Assembly: GCA_022570795.1 (NCBI GenBank)
Contig: JAKUDP010000007.1
Span: forward strand, 2,105,127-2,169,126
Origin: Sphaerulina vaccinii
Lineage: Eukaryota > Ascomycota > Dothideomycetes > Mycosphaerellales > Mycosphaerellaceae
Direction of reading: 5' to 3'
DNA: 64,000 nt
The translations under genes were made by a program, and so were the position numbers. The notes beneath the pieces were generated by a model. The model was not told where the DNA came from. It saw nothing but the letters and a program-made list of their open reading frames with translations, and made no database searches. Of this stretch, positions 31,592 through 45,430 are shown one piece after another; the first letter of the stretch is position 1, and each line of letters begins with the position of its first letter.

Positions 31592-32407
31592 ATGCCTCCC
31601 ACACACTTCGACTCTGTACCGTCGCAGCAGTCTGTTGACTTTGTTCACCGCATGCCGGTCACAGAACTCAAACTAGCTTCCCTCTCCCGCGACTGTTGTG
31701 TGGAGTCAATTCTCAGCAAATGTAACGGCCGTTTCCTGTACTCTCTGGCAATCAACGGCAGCTGTGCCGTCTGGGAAGGACGCGCTCAAGTTCCGGCTGT
31801 TGACACCACTCAAGAGATCCAAGAAGCCTGGGTCAAATATTGCGCTCGCTCTGGCCATACAGATGTCTCTCCGTTGTACTTCGTAACCGATCCTGATGAC
31901 AAGTATGCCTGCACCTGCAAGATTGGCGACATCATCGAGCTTGGCCAGAAATCGAACAACGGACCCCTCTGGTACAAGCGTGCACTCAGCGTCACCATCG
32001 AAGAGGTAGAGTACCCTGGGTGCGTCTACGTGCGAAGAGATGATCCAAGAACTCTCGAGGCCATCAAGAACGCGCGAGAGAAGCAAGCGCATAAGCTCGA
32101 CAACCAACGCAACGAGCCGACGGCTATACCATCGATCGAGAGTGTTGAGGCAGGACCTGCAGATATGAAGACATTCCAGTTCCCTAGTTACCCTCAGGCT
32201 GGACGAGGCATTGAGGTTGACACCGAAGATGTGCATGGCTGGGATCTCAAGAAGCATCGCGTGGCCATCATTTCTGCTCGTCGTGAAGGTACCACCAGGG
32301 TTGTACAACTTCTCTGCTCGCTTCCAGACAATAGGACGCACTGGTATGAGGGCCGTCTGACTGGAGGTCTGAGGTTGGGGAGGTTTAAGGAGATCGAGAA
32401 GCCGTGA
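31592..32407 (+). CDS. Hypothetical protein
   Basis: A 271-aa frame from MPPTHFDSVPSQQ. Composition and evenly mixed residues look coding: a Trp-rich region near 100-140 (GPLWYKRALSV, YPGCVYVRRDDP) and a C-terminal WYEGRLTGGLRLGRFKEIE. No signal peptide, membrane segment or known motif is visible. The frame extends two codons further upstream only with GTG, so the ATG at 31592 is the start. It is convergent with the truncated LVIVD gene. Confidence 0.6.
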   Translation: MPPTHFDSVPSQQSVDFVHRMPVTELKLASLSRDCCVESILSKCNGRFLYSLAINGSCAVWEGRAQVPAVDTTQEIQEAWVKYCARSGHTDVSPLYFVTDPDDKYACTCKIGDIIELGQKSNNGPLWYKRALSVTIEEVEYPGCVYVRRDDPRTLEAIKNAREKQAHKLDNQRNEPTAIPSIESVEAGPADMKTFQFPSYPQAGRGIEVDTEDVHGWDLKKHRVAIISARREGTTRVVQLLCSLPDNRTHWYEGRLTGGLRLGRFKEIEKP

Positions 32408-32720
32408 AGAAGCTATGAAGAGATCAGCGGAGTCTGGTGGGCTGCGAGAAAAGGAGGAAAGTATGTCTGCTATGCTGTTATTGCTGGATTCTGCGACACC
32501 TTCAACCTTTCCGGCGATGGAAGGACTGCGAAGAGAGGGTTTGGAGTGATTGGTGGTCGAAAGAAGAGATAGTCGAAAGCATTGGACTCTGATGGTTCGT
32601 GTTTTGACAACTGCGGGCGAGACTCGGCCGAGAAACTCCCGCCACATCAACTTTCTCTTTTCTCCATACTTCTACCAACACTTTCATCATCATGCCCATT
32701 TACTTGTCAGGTCGCACAAA

Positions 32721-33787
32721 CTAAGTGTTTCTTCCCGTACCACCTCGCACCGGAAAGCCACGACCACGACCTGAGCCACGACCGCTCGCGATCTTGGTAA
32801 TGAAAACACCACGCTCAATCGTGTTCACCAAGATGTATCCAGAAGGAAAGAGGAAATGCGACCATGTCCCACTGTTGGCAACGATACCACCAGCAGGATC
32901 GTCATCTGGATGGATGTCAAAGAAGGCCTCCACAGAGACATCGCTTCCGGTAGGGTTTCTGCGAATGCTGCGGATGTCATGGACCCAGATACCATTGCCA
33001 TAGTTGCTCTGGTAAGCCAGTCCATCTACTATGTACGTGTTGTGATCGACACCCTTGAGATCTGCTGCAAAGAAAGTCCCGGTTGCTTTTGGATTGCGCA
33101 GGTCGCGAAGATCGATGATGTGAGTTACAGGACGACCGGACGCAGCGGGACCATTCTTGTCAACCTCGTCAAGCTCATCGTTCAGGGTGACAAACTCGTG
33201 GCGCTCATCAGTCCACCAGCCTTGATGAGTGTATGTCGCACCGGGATATGACAGGCGAGATAGGACTTCTGAAGCTGGGTCGCCGACTCGATTGGTGGAG
33301 TCGTAGACCGTGATAGTATCTTCGTTGTAGCCGACGCAAATGTTGCGACTGCGGAATCGACGATCGGGTCCACGATATGTGACGCATTGAGCATCGTGGA
33401 CGTATCCATCCTGAGACGCACAGCCGGGCGTGGTGGGGTTGGCAGGATTGGAGAGGTCGATGTATTGCATACCGCTTGCACAGGTGGAGTTGCGAGGCTG
33501 AGCCCCCACGGCGATGGCATATCTGTGAGCTGGTCAGCAGGAGTCCGCATTCTCCTCCATCATGCAGCACCTACTGGTTGTCCCAATCGACGACCACGTT
33601 GTGTGTGCGGCCGATGGGAATGGTATCCGAGAAGAGACCCAGAAGATCAGTTTCAGTACTGAAGGTGGTTGGAGCAGCGCGCGGATTGAGCTCCAGCAGC
33701 TTGTTGAGATCGAAGACTACGCAATTGTCAGCATGTGCTGATCTCCCCCGACTTCGACCAACACTTACTCTGAACATTATGCCCAAC
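32721..33787 (-). pseudogene. LVIVD/choice-of-anchor-B secreted protein, 3' fragment
   Basis: C-terminal two thirds of a secreted beta-propeller-like protein (exons 33787-33769, 33716-33575, 33522-32721), split from its 5' part by the hAT element. Conserved blocks include THNVVVDWDNQYAIAVGA, THIIDLRDLRNPK and VDHNTYIVDGLAYQSNYGNG. The tail is a Gly/Arg-rich segment. Both introns are clean (GTAAGT-GTAG, GTAGGT-ACAG, 52 nt each). Summed with the right-hand fragment and one target-site copy, exon length is 1509 nt, exactly 503 codons, so the gene was intact before the insertion. Confidence 0.88.
33780..33787 (+). repeat. hAT target-site duplication, left copy
   Basis: TGCCCAAC. It differs from the right copy by one base, C versus T before A, which is the change RIP makes at CpA. 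Confidence 0.88.
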
Positions 33788-34895
33788 CAGGGTGACCGAC
33801 GGACGATACACCCCAATACGTATCGTATTGATTGATCGGCGTGGTACGATCAATTAGAGCCTCTAAAAGGCCGATACAATCAATTAAGGTAGTTGTCGTC
33901 TGTCCGGGTATACTAGATATATTAGATATATTAGCGTATTACTTGTATCTTAGCCTCCTAGGCTTCTTCTCTTCTTAACCTACCGACAATTACCCTCTCT
34001 ACTATAATTTAGCTTGTTCTTATAATCTAGTATAGGTAATAAAGTATATATAATCGATTAGAAGTAGGTAGAAGTAACTAATTATAGTAGGAGGCTATTA
34101 TTAACCTTACTAGCACCGATATACCTCCTCTCTCCCTAGCGCTAGCGCTATTAATACTATAGCTATATAATACTCTTAACAAGTTCCTAATAGTCTTACT
34201 AGACTACTTTCTATACTAGAAGTAAGATAATATACTATATATCTATAGTCGAGTAGTAGATATAGTTTATTTAAAAAGTACTTAGTATAAGTAATTAGAG
34301 GCTATTATTCTTAATACTATACTTTATATAAAAAAGTAAATTAAGTATATTATTACTAATAGAAAGGAGCTCTATCTATATATCTAGAATTATAGTTATA
34401 AGTATTATTAGTATTAGAAATAAGTAAATAGTAGTAGTTTTAGTATATTAGAAGAGGTATTTATAGTAGATAGTTAATAAGGCTATAAAGCTAATAAAGC
34501 TAAAAGTAAAAATAAAAGTCTAGTTAGCTAGCTAGCTCTAAGCTATATAGTAGATAATATAAAAATACTATCTTTTACTTTAATCTAGAGTCTATATAGT
34601 AAAGCTAAAGAACTTTAAAATAATAACTACTAAGTTATTAATACTATATATATAAATAATATTATACAAACAAACCAAATAGTATAAGTTATAGCTAAAA
34701 TAAAATAGAAAATTTCTATTTTATTAAATTTTTTATAGTATATATATTAAATAATAAGAAATTTATAATAGATTTTAGATTAGAAATATATTCTTATATA
34801 TATAATATTAAGCTTAAGTTTACTCTATAAGTAGATATAATATAACTACTTAGCTAAAATATATAAAAATTATAATTCTAACTAAATAAAGTATA

Positions 34896-37166
34896 TATTA
34901 GATTTTAGTACTTTAGAGAATACTATATTTCTCTATCTAATAGTTATATTTTAGGTATATAGTACTTTAGGCTTAGAGACTCTTTAGTAGTAGAGTATAT
35001 ATTTTGTTTCTATTAGTTAGGTAGCTACTTAACCTTCTCTAACTACTTGCGCTAGAAGAGTTCTTTTTATACTTCTATCTACTATACTTCTAAAATCTAA
35101 TAGATTATAAGCCTAGGTTTGCAATTATAGCTAGATAGTCTAGTACTAAGAGAAGATTAAAATAGCAAGTACTATAGAATAGTAGTAAAAGTATTTTAGA
35201 AGAAAAGTAAAAAGTAGTATCTAAGCTAAAATATTTAAAAAAGTTAGTAGTAAGAAAAGTAGTTTTATAAATATAAGCTAGATAGTAGAAATTATAATAT
35301 ATACTAGAATAGGAAGGTTCTAGAATATATATTAGTCTTAAGTAGAAAGTTACTATATAACTATATAAAGATAGAGAACAAACTCTATAGAGCGCCAAGT
35401 TAGGCGCCTAGCCAAATATAGCTATAGTCTATTAATACTAGAAGATTAGACTAGTTTCCTACTACTAGAAAGTAGAAGAGAACAATATTAGAAGAATAGT
35501 TAGGCTATTAGAGAAAGTTAGTTTCTAATAATAGCTATATAGATAGAACTTATCTAACTATTTAAAAAAAGATCTTAGAAACTAGAAGACTAGTTTATAC
35601 TAGGTAGGTTATATTTAGAAAGAAATAGTTGCAAAGTAGGTTCGCTAAGGCCTACTATTAGCTAATAATACTTTAGAGGCTAACTAAACTTTTTACTACT
35701 TTTAGAATTTAAAAGAATCTAAAGTTAAAAAAAGTTATAAACCTACTTTTATTTTATATATAGTAGTTCTATAAAGTTTCTAAGCTAGAGAGTACTATAG
35801 AAGTATATTCCTAAAGCTATATATATATATACTATATATAGTAGTATAGAGTATATTTACTCTATAGCTATTTAGAAAATAGAATTCTAGAAGCTCTAGC
35901 TAAAAGAGAGGAGTCTTAGCAACTATTAATTCTTTACTAGATAGTCTAGCTTAAGGTTTGATTTTCTTTCTATATATCTAAGCTAAAAACTATATTCTAG
36001 TCTAAAATATAGAAAATTCGATTTTTAGCTAAAATATTTAAAAAGAACTAATAAAGCTAAAAGAGAATACTTTATAAGTTAAACTTTAGTAGTAGTTATA
36101 AGTAGTATATTAGTAAATATTAAAAAGCTATATCTAGTCTTTTCTAGAAAGAACTTAGAATAGTAGTTTAGAAAAATAGCTATATTTCTAAAAAAAAAAA
36201 ATTTTTTTTTAACTATTAAAACTTCTATATCTATTCTAATTACTAATAAGTCGAACTATAAGGTAATCTACTAGATTTAACTATATATTAGTAGAGAAGA
36301 TAAAAAAATTATATTAGAGAAAGAGATAGCAAAGGCTATCTAGAAAGAGTTAAAAAAAAAAGTATAAAAATAATAAAGTATTAGAAAGAAAGCTAGTATA
36401 ATAGTACTTTACTTTTCGAATAATAAGTAGGAGTATATTATAAGTATAGTTAGGCCTACTTATACTTAGAAAAAAAATTAGAAAAGCTTAGCTAGTAATA
36501 GTAGAAGTAGTTAAAGCTAAAAATAGAATTTAAGTTCTTTTTAGTAGATTATCTAATTTATAGTTATTTATTAGAAATACTATAAATACCTAACTATATC
36601 TATTATCTAATAATATTCTTTCTATTCTAGAAGAGAAAGAAGTAGAGATACTAAAGTAATCTAAATAGAATAGAAATATAAAGTATTTAGCTTATATTAT
36701 AAAAGCTATATAGAAATAAATTAAAAAAAAATAATAATAAGTAGAATAAATAACTTAGAGTTATTTAAAGCTAGATAGTATACTTTATATTAGAATAAAG
36801 AATATATTCTATTTATATACTAGTATTTTAAACCTATAAAAAGTATAGTTTTAGCTTTTATAAAAATAGAGAAAACCTATAGAAAGGTATATATTTTTTT
36901 AGAAGAGAGTAAGTCTAAAAAGGTTAATTAGCTATTAAGAGATAGAGTATTAGAGAAAGTATTAGATTTTGGTACTCTAGAAAATACTATATTTCTCTAT
37001 CTAATAGTTATACTTTAGATATATAGTACTTTAGGCTTAGAAACTTTTTAGTAGTAGAGTATATCTTTTGTTTCTATTAGTTAGGTAGCTACTTAACTTT
37101 CTCTAACTACTTATACTAGAAAAGTTCTTTTTATACTTCTATCTACTATACTTCTAAAATCTAACA
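34896..37166 (+). mobile_element. Short LTR retroelement nested in the hAT element
   Basis: Two 207-bp direct repeats (34896-35102 and 36960-37166) begin TATTAGATTTT and end CTAATA/CTAACA, consistent with original TG...CA ends. After the left LTR comes GATTATAAGCCTAG (35103), a mutated match to the internal half of initiator tRNA-Met used as primer by Ty1/copia elements. A purine-rich stretch (TAGAGAAAG) precedes the right LTR. The interior is only 1.86 kb and shows no readable pol domains, so it is a deleted or non-autonomous copia-type element. A 5-bp target duplication is not clear. Confidence 0.75.
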
Positions 37167-37983
37167 AATAGTAGTATATAAAATAATATCTAGTTAAATA
37201 AATATAGAAAAATATACTTATTCTATAGTACTAAGTATTATAAATAGATATATTATAACTCTAGTCTATTATAATTTAAGCTTCTTATTCTCGATATATC
37301 TTATTTTATATATATTATAATAATATTATTAAAATATAATATAATAGATATAGTAGAGTTAGAAATTAGTACTAAGACTATCTTTAATAACCTTACTAAA
37401 ATATATAATAAATTATAGCTCTCTACTATATACTAGAGCTATTATACTAAGTCTAGCTTCCTTATTAATAGACTATACTTTATAGAATATATCCCTATAC
37501 TACCTAGTAAGTAGCTATAGTCGAGCTAGTACTAGAAGAATAAAGTAGGTATTAGTATTACTAAAGTAAAAACTAGTAAGAGGTAGTAGCTATACCGAGT
37601 ATACTATAAGATACTAGGCTTATAAAGACTTATTCTAAAAAGTATAGTTTCTATAACTCGTATACTAGATTACCTCTATTTTTATAGTAGTAAGAGTTAC
37701 TATTTTAATCGAGAAAGTATCTATATACTACTAGATAGTAAGAAATAGATATATACTAATAGTAATATATATACTACTTTTTAGGCTTAAAAAAAGATTA
37801 AAAAAAATAAAAAAGTTTTTAATTATATAGGCTAGTATAAAATATTTCTTAAGTAGAAAATTAGTAATAATTAGTTATTTAGAAAGACTACTTCGAAGCG
37901 CCTATATAGACTACTATACTTTAAAAATAGCTAGATAGAAGGTATAGTACTTTATTTATATAATACTATATATTACTAGCTTA

Positions 37984-38229
37984 TATTAGAAAGTATAGTC
38001 TAGTTAGACTATCTAAGAAATACTTCCTAGAGATTAGAATATATAATATAAGTTATATAATAATAGGTTATATAATTTATTTAATATTTTATATTTTAGA
38101 AAAAGATATAATCTATAACTAACTAATATAATTAATATAGTTAGTTTCTATCTAATACTTCTACTTCTATTATATATTAAAACTTTTTCTATATATTATA
38201 AGTATATATATTATTATTCTATATTAATA
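37984..38229 (+). repeat. 5' LTR of the copia element
   Basis: 246 bp. It aligns over its whole length with the 3' LTR at 43472-43719, with differences mainly C/T and G/A. Confidence 0.85.
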
Positions 38230-38243
38230 GGTTATAAGCCTAG
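38230..38243 (+). other. Primer binding site (half tRNA-iMet type)
   Basis: GGTTATAAGCCTAG, immediately inside the 5' LTR. The unmutated half-tRNA primer site would read with G for A and C for T at the two altered positions, both RIP-type changes. Confidence 0.75.
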
Positions 38244-41200
38244 GTTTATAAAGGAAGTATTAAATAGTAATAGTTAGCTTTTTCTAATAGTAGAATATAA
38301 ACTTATAATAAAAGAAATATTAGAAAACTTAAGATATATCTATTTATACTACTAAAAAGATATAGAAAATTCTAGTAAGTTCTAGATATTTCTATAAATA
38401 GATAAAATAGAAAAGAACCTAGTAAGATATACTTAAGAAGTAGAGCTTAAAAGATATAAAAAGAAAAAAATAAGCTAGAAGCTAAAATACTATTTTATAT
38501 AAATAAAACTTAACTTCTATACTAGAGTACTACTAATATTTTAGAAAGATATATTCTTTTAAAAAGAGACTATTTAAGTCTATTTATAAATATAAATAAG
38601 TAGAAAGTATAAGAAACTATACTAAGCTTATTTAAAAAAAAAGAAAGAAAGTCTTAGACTAGAAAAGTAGCTATCTAGAAACTACTACTAAAATTATTTA
38701 AAAAAGTATTAATTTTTAAAATTTAGTTTTTAATATTTTAAATAAAATAGATTAAAAGTAAGAAAGTAGATTTAGAGGTAAAAGAGCTATACTAGTTCTA
38801 TTAAGAAAGAACTAGAAGCTATAGTTTAGACTATAGAAAAATAATCTAGAAAAAAAAAAAAAATTCTAAATAATTTTAAATTTAAAAAATACTAAAAAAA
38901 AAAATTATAAACTTTCTAGTTAGAAAAGTTATTTTTATTATTTATAAAAATATCTAATAGTTTTCTAGAGCTAGAATACTTAAAATTTAGCCTATAATAG
39001 AAAAAAGTAAATATTTAAATAATTTATAAACTAACTAAATATCTAGAGTAGAATAATTAGAATAAAATAATAGAAAAAAAAAAAACTTTTAATATTTAAA
39101 TAACTCTATATAATAAATATAGTAAGGTCTAGTAAGCCTATATAATAGCTATTATCTAGAAGTATATAAACTTTAAAATAGAACTAGAAAATAGAATTAG
39201 AAGCTTATAGATCTACTTTAGAAACCTAGATAGAAAAATAGTAGAAATTAACTAGAAAAAGTTTTATTATAAAATTCTAGAAATAAAAATTAAGTATCTA
39301 CTTTTCTTTCTACTAGATAGATATAAAAGTACTAGATAGACTATTCTAGCTTAGAAGAATCTAATACTAGAAAATATTTTCTAGATACTAGAAGTAGAAA
39401 AGTCTATAAACTAAAAAGAAATAGCTATATTTACTAGAAAAGGTTCCTAGTAACTACTAGAATATTTCCTTTATAAGAAACTATATATCTAGAGAAAATA
39501 CTCTAGACTTAAATAGGTAAAAAAAGCTACTAAGTTCTATTAGGCTCTAGAGACCTAACTAAATAGAGTTAAAAAGAGACTCTTTCTAATATAAGCTAGA
39601 AGAAGTTCTTTACTTAATAAGAATAAGCTAAAAGTAGTAATAAAAAGACTCTAGCTTAAAATATAATCTTTTAAAAAATTAAATAAAAAATATTTAAAAA
39701 AAGCTTTTATAATATAAAATATAGAGTTACTAACTACTTTAGACCTATTCTAGACTCTATCTAAGAATAAGAATATTAATAAAGTAGCCTACTCTACTAT
39801 AGAAGCTAAAAGCAAGTATAGACTATTAGAATAGCTACTTAACTTTTATATTTCTATTTATATAACTAACTAAAAATTATTTTTTAGAAAACTAAAGCTT
39901 TTTTAGGCTAGAAAGTAGATTAAGGTTAGAAGTAGCTATCTAATAGCTATATATATAGGAAAAGTAGTAATAGAAGGTAGGAAAAGTAAATAGATTATAC
40001 TAAAAGATATTCTTTTTATATCTAGAATTAGAATAAATCTTATTTTATAAAATTAGTTTAGTAAGTAGGTTAGTATTTAACTACTAAAATTTATATTTAT
40101 TTTAGCTTCTAGAAAAGTAGTTATCTAGATAAGAATATTAGAAGGAATCCTATTTATTAAGGAGATTAATAAGAGTCTAGCTAAGTCTATTAGGCTCTAG
40201 AAGCTTAACTAAAATTAAGTATACTTTTTATAGAAATTAATAAATAAAATATATATTTTCTATATATTAGAGAATATCTAGAATTAGTAGAAGCTCTAGT
40301 ATCGAAAGCTTATATATTTTAGAAAAAAGATAGTAAAGAATCTTTACTAGGTTTTAGATTTAAAAAGCCTAATACTAATTCTAAAAAAATATAGAGTATA
40401 TAGAGTCTATATAATAGTAAAGATAAAGTAGTATAAAAGGAAAGAGATATAGTAGAAGCTCTAAAAGCTAGCTTTTATATCTATTAATATTTATAGACTT
40501 CTATCTATTTTAAAATTAGAATTTAAATAGTAGCTTAAAATTATTAATAACTTTTTAAAAAAGAAGTAGGCCTTTCTACTAAAGTTAAAAATAGATATAC
40601 TATCTACCTTCTACTAATAGAAAAAGAAAGTAGAGCTTTAATCTAGAAATTTTTTCTAAGTAGTAAAAAGTAATAGAGCTAGAAAGCTTTTTACTATACT
40701 AAAGTAGTAGAAAAGAAAAAATAGAATTTTTTTCTATATTACTAAAGTATATAACTCTATTTAGAATAGAGTTATTAAAAAGTTAATCTAGACTTCTAAA
40801 AAAAGAGTAAAGTAATACTAGAAGAATCTAATATACTAATTAAGTTCTAGTTTAAAATACTAGAAGTAAATATTATTATTAGAAATACTTTTCTAAATAG
40901 GCTAGATATTAATAGATTTAAAGTTTTATCTAAAAAGGTATTTTTAGAATAGAGACCTCTAGTATTATACTTTAGAGTCTAGAGCTATAGAATAGTAGTA
41001 TATATAAACTCGAAATTCTAGCTAGCTAGAATAAAATTAAATAAACTAATAAATAGAAATAAAAATATTATATTTATTAGTTATATTCTAGATACTACTA
41101 AAATATAGCTTTTCTAGAAGCCTAATATAGAAGCTATTAAAGCCTATAGTAATACTAAGTAGTTTAAATATAAAAAAAAAAAAATTTAAAATTAAATATT

Positions 41201-43471
41201 TCTAAGCTTAACTAATCTAGTATTATACTAGTTAGGAAACTAGTTAGAAGACTAAAGAAGTAGAAGAAGTTCTAAAGTCTATTAGGCCCTAGGAGCCTAA
41301 CTAAATATTAACTACTATTTATATAGCTTAGACTTCTACTAAAAAATAAAAAAAAGTACTAGAAAATAGATTTAGAAAAAAAAAACTCTAAGAGTATATA
41401 GCTTTAGAAAAAGAAAATTAAAATAGAGTAGCTAACTAATTAGCTAACTTAAGTTTATTAAAGAACTAGTAGAAATATATATATTAGAAAATATTTAGAT
41501 ATTATATAAAATCTACTAGAAGTAAAAATATAATTTTAAAAAAAAAAAAAAAATTTTTTTAAATAAAAAGAAAGAATCTAAATCTAAAGCCTATAGTATA
41601 GTTATAAGATAGATCTTCTAAAAAAGGTAGAAAGATAAAAAAAATAATATATCTAATCTAAAGTATTATAAAGTATTTTTTAGCTTAAAAAAAAAAAAAA
41701 ATTATATTTTAAAAATTTTAGTAGAAATTAAAAAAGTTATATTTATAGTATTTAGATCTAATATTACTTTAAAGTAAAAGGTTTCTATTCTAAAGTTCTA
41801 TAAAAAAGTAATATAGAATTCTAAATAGAGCTATATATAGAAAAAAGTAATTTAGAGAAAACTAGTAGCTTTAGATAGTAACTATATCTAGAAGCTAGTT
41901 ATACTACTAAAGAGTATAAACTTTATAATATCTAGGTAGGTTTTTAATATAAAAAAATTAATTAGTAGAGCTATTAAAAAGTTTAAAATAAAACTAGTTA
42001 TTAGAAAATTTTTCTAAAAGTTTAAAATAGACTTTAAAAATACTTTTATACTAACTATAAAGTATAATACTTTAAAAGTATTTATAGTAGTTATTTATAA
42101 AAAGAACTTAGAGATATACTAAGTAGATATAAATAATATATTTATAGAAAGTTTTCTAAAAGAAAATATCTATATAATTCTACTTCTAGAAATAGAAGTT
42201 CTACTAAACTAGATTCTAAAAATTCTAAAAAGTTTCTATAGACTTAAGTAAGTAGTAAGAGACTAGAATAAACTCTATATTTTAAAGCTAGAATAGATAG
42301 AATTTAATTAATTAGAAATTAATCTATATCTACTTATTTATAGAAAAAAAAGAATTATAGTTCTAACCTATATAGATAATATATCTATTATAGTACTAGA
42401 GCTAAAAAATATTCTCTAGTTTAAAAAATAGCTTAGTAAAGTTTTTAAAATTAAAAATTTAAAAAAGCTAGAAAAGATTCTTAGAATAAAAATAATAAAG
42501 AATAGAGTTATAGAAACTCTAAAGCTTAATTAAAAATACTATATCTAAAAAAAAATTATAAAGCTAAATATAACTAAAGAAAATATCTATCTAACTCTTT
42601 TACTAATAGATAGTTATAAAAGGCTTACTAAAGTAATTCTATTTAATCAAATATATACTAAATAGAAATACTAAAGCTAGATAGATATATAGATATAGCT
42701 AATAGTTATAATAAGACTAGATATTACTTTTGCTCTTAGTAGACTAAGCTTATATATAGCTAATCTAATAAAAGAATATATAAATATTCTAAAAAAACTA
42801 GTAAAATACTTTAGATTATTTCTAGACCTAGAACTTATATTTAGAAAAGATAGTAGAAGCTTTATTAGATATTTAAACTCTAACTATATAATAGATAAAG
42901 TAGATAGAGTTTTAATTCTCGAATCTATCTTCTTCCTCTATAGAGTACTAGTATTTTAGATAAGTAAAAAGTAGAAGTTTATAGTAATATTAACTATAGA
43001 AGCTAAGTATATAGCTTTAAATATATATACTAAGTAATCTTAATTCCTAGTAGTACTTCTAAAAGAAATAGACTATATAGAGCTAGTAGGAGAATATTCT
43101 TTTTAACTACTTATTAAAGCAAACTCTAATATAGTAAATAAACTTAAACCTATTTAGATTATAAAAAATAACTAAGTATTTTTAACTTTTATTAAAAATA
43201 CTTATATTTATAAAAGATTAAAGTATATTAATATTACTTATAATAATATTAGAAGACTTTAGTAGTAATAGAGGATAGTAGTAGTATATATTCTAATAAA
43301 AAAAATAGTTATAAATAGGTTAACTAAGCTAAAAAATAGTTTCTAATTCTAGAAGTTTATAAAATAATTCTAGCTTACTTAGCTTCTATTAGGCTTCTAG
43401 AGTCTAATAGATTTATATAAAAAATAAGTACTAGAATATAAAGTAGAAGAACTATCTAGCCTAAGTAGAAG

Positions 43472-43719
43472 TATTAGAAAGTATAGTCTAGTTAGACTAT
43501 CTAAGAGATACTCTCTAGAAATTAGAATATATAATATAGGTTATATAATAATAAATTATATAACCTATCTAATACTTTATATTTTAGAAGAAAATATAAT
43601 CTATAACTAACTAATATAATTAATATAATTAGTTCCTATCTAATACTTCTACTTCTATTATATATTAAAACTTTTTCTATATATTATAGATATATATATA
43701 TTATTATTCTATATTAATA
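43472..43719 (+). repeat. 3' LTR of the copia element
   Basis: 248 bp. Directly followed by the GCTTA target duplication. Confidence 0.85.
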
Positions 43720-43949
43720 GCTTATAAACTTTTTTAGAAGCTTAAAACTAAATATTTAAAAATTATTTAAATATATAAAAAGTTACTTTTATATCTCTTT
43801 TAATAGCTAGAAGTCTAATAATAAGCTAGAACTACTAGGTATATTTATATACTATATAGACAAATATAGTAAGTATATTTTAATTATACTAGGCCTACTA
43901 AACCTCTATAGCTTAAAAGAGGTATAAAATACTATAAATACTATCTTAA

Positions 43950-45430
43950 TACTTTTTACTAAGTTTAATATATAAGGCTAAGTATAGTACTTCTAGTTAG
44001 ATAATATAAATATTAATAATAAGATCTATTATCTACTAGTAGTAGATCTCGAACTATACTTTTAGAAATATTACCTATACTATAGTACTTATATTATTAA
44101 CCTAGTATATAAAGTAATACTCTATAGCTATAATATAGATATAATAGACTAGGCCTATAATAAAAGAAATAAAAAATTTTAAATAATAGATATATATATA
44201 AAAAGCTATAGACTTACTTATTCTATAGTATAAACAAAGCTCTATTAGCAAGCTTTATAATATTATTATTTATATATAATACTTAGGCTTATAGTATAAG
44301 TACTTTAAAAGTAAGTAGAAGGAAGTTAATCTAGATATATATATTTTTAAGCTTATTCTAAATAGTAGTATTAGATAGAATAGTAACTATAATATAATAG
44401 AAAGAGGCTTTAAATTTAAAGATACTATTAACCTCTATTAAGCTTACTACTACAAGGTTAATAATAGACTACTAGTATATAAAAATTGCTTTATAAGTAA
44501 AAACTAGTAAAAGATTAAAAAGCTCTATATACTACTTAAACTAGTAAAGAAAGCCTTACTTAGTCTCTAAATAGATAGTATATATATCTATAGCTCTATA
44601 TAGTAATTACTAGTTACTTTTAATATACTAATAATATACCTAGAAGAAGCTAAGAACAAGTAGTCTATACTACCTAACTCGTACTATAAGGCCTATATAA
44701 TATTAGACTAGAAGAAGCTTAATAAGTACTTTTTACTTATAGATAGATTGCTAGCTTATATAGCCTCTATTATACTTTATTTATACTTCAAACTATACTA
44801 GTTTAATAAGAAATAGAGTAGTCTATACTTTAATCTAGTAACTAAGAAATATAGCTAATCTACTATAAAGTTTAGCTATAGAAAGAAAAAAAAAGCTACT
44901 TAATTATAAGCTTTATAAACTATATAGTAAGGCAAGCTATTTATAGATTATATATAGTATATAGTAAAAGAACTATAGCTCGAATATCGAGCTAACTATA
45001 GTAGTACTATAATAGTAATAATAAAAGGCTTTACTTTATCTACTAATCGAGACTCTAGCTTATATAAAACTAATATATAGATAACTAAAAAAGCTATTAT
45101 TAATAAATATAACAAGTACCTTATACTACTAATAGTACCTCCGAAAATAGACGTTCTTACTTAGTAGAATAAGTATATAAATAAGTATCTAGTACTTAGT
45201 AAACTAGTATTTAATCTAATAGCCTATCTAGCTTCTTTAACTACTATAGAATATACTTTTTTAGAAGCTAGCTATATTCTAAATTCGGCTATATAGTATA
45301 TAAGAAGCAACTTAGCTAAAGCTAACTAATACTTTAAGAACTAGCTTAATTATAACCTTATTATAAATAGTATTATAGTATAGTTTAATAGTAATAGCAA
45401 TAAAGAAAGTAATAAAGACTAATATTTACT
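43950..45430 (+). pseudogene. hAT transposase remnant (C-terminal two thirds)
   Basis: Translation on the plus strand, ignoring the many stops, shows the hAT catalytic neighbourhood (QLDNINNNKIYYLL, STYIINLVYKVIL) and the dimerisation region (LASLTTIEYTFLEASYILN, followed by IRSNLAKANQYFKNQL). The N-terminal part lies left of the copia insertion, near 37.4-37.9 kb, where a BED-finger-like stretch (RILDYLYFYSSKSYYFNRES) can be made out. The gene is destroyed by RIP and by the copia insertion. Confidence 0.7.

Larger units (their letters stand above)
37984..43719 (+). mobile_element. Ty1/copia LTR retrotransposon nested in the hAT element
   Basis: LTRs of 246 and 248 bp (37984-38229, 43472-43719) start TATTAGAAAGTATAG and end ATATTAATA. 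Perfect 5-bp target duplications GCTTA flank the element (37979-37983, 43720-43724). The primer site GGTTATAAGCCTAG (38230-38243) fits half of tRNA-iMet with RIP-type changes. Degenerate plus-strand pol is readable: reverse transcriptase near 42.1-42.5 kb (QVDINNAFIESFL) and RNase H near 42.7-43.2 kb (DITFALSRLSLYIAN). Order RT-RNase H at the end places it in Ty1/copia. Many stops; not functional. Confidence 0.88.

Noticed and set aside
35105..35398. 97-codon frame inside the AT-rich island
   Set aside because: Tyr/Leu/Phe-rich translation is what random TA-rich DNA gives; it lies in the interior of a decayed LTR element.
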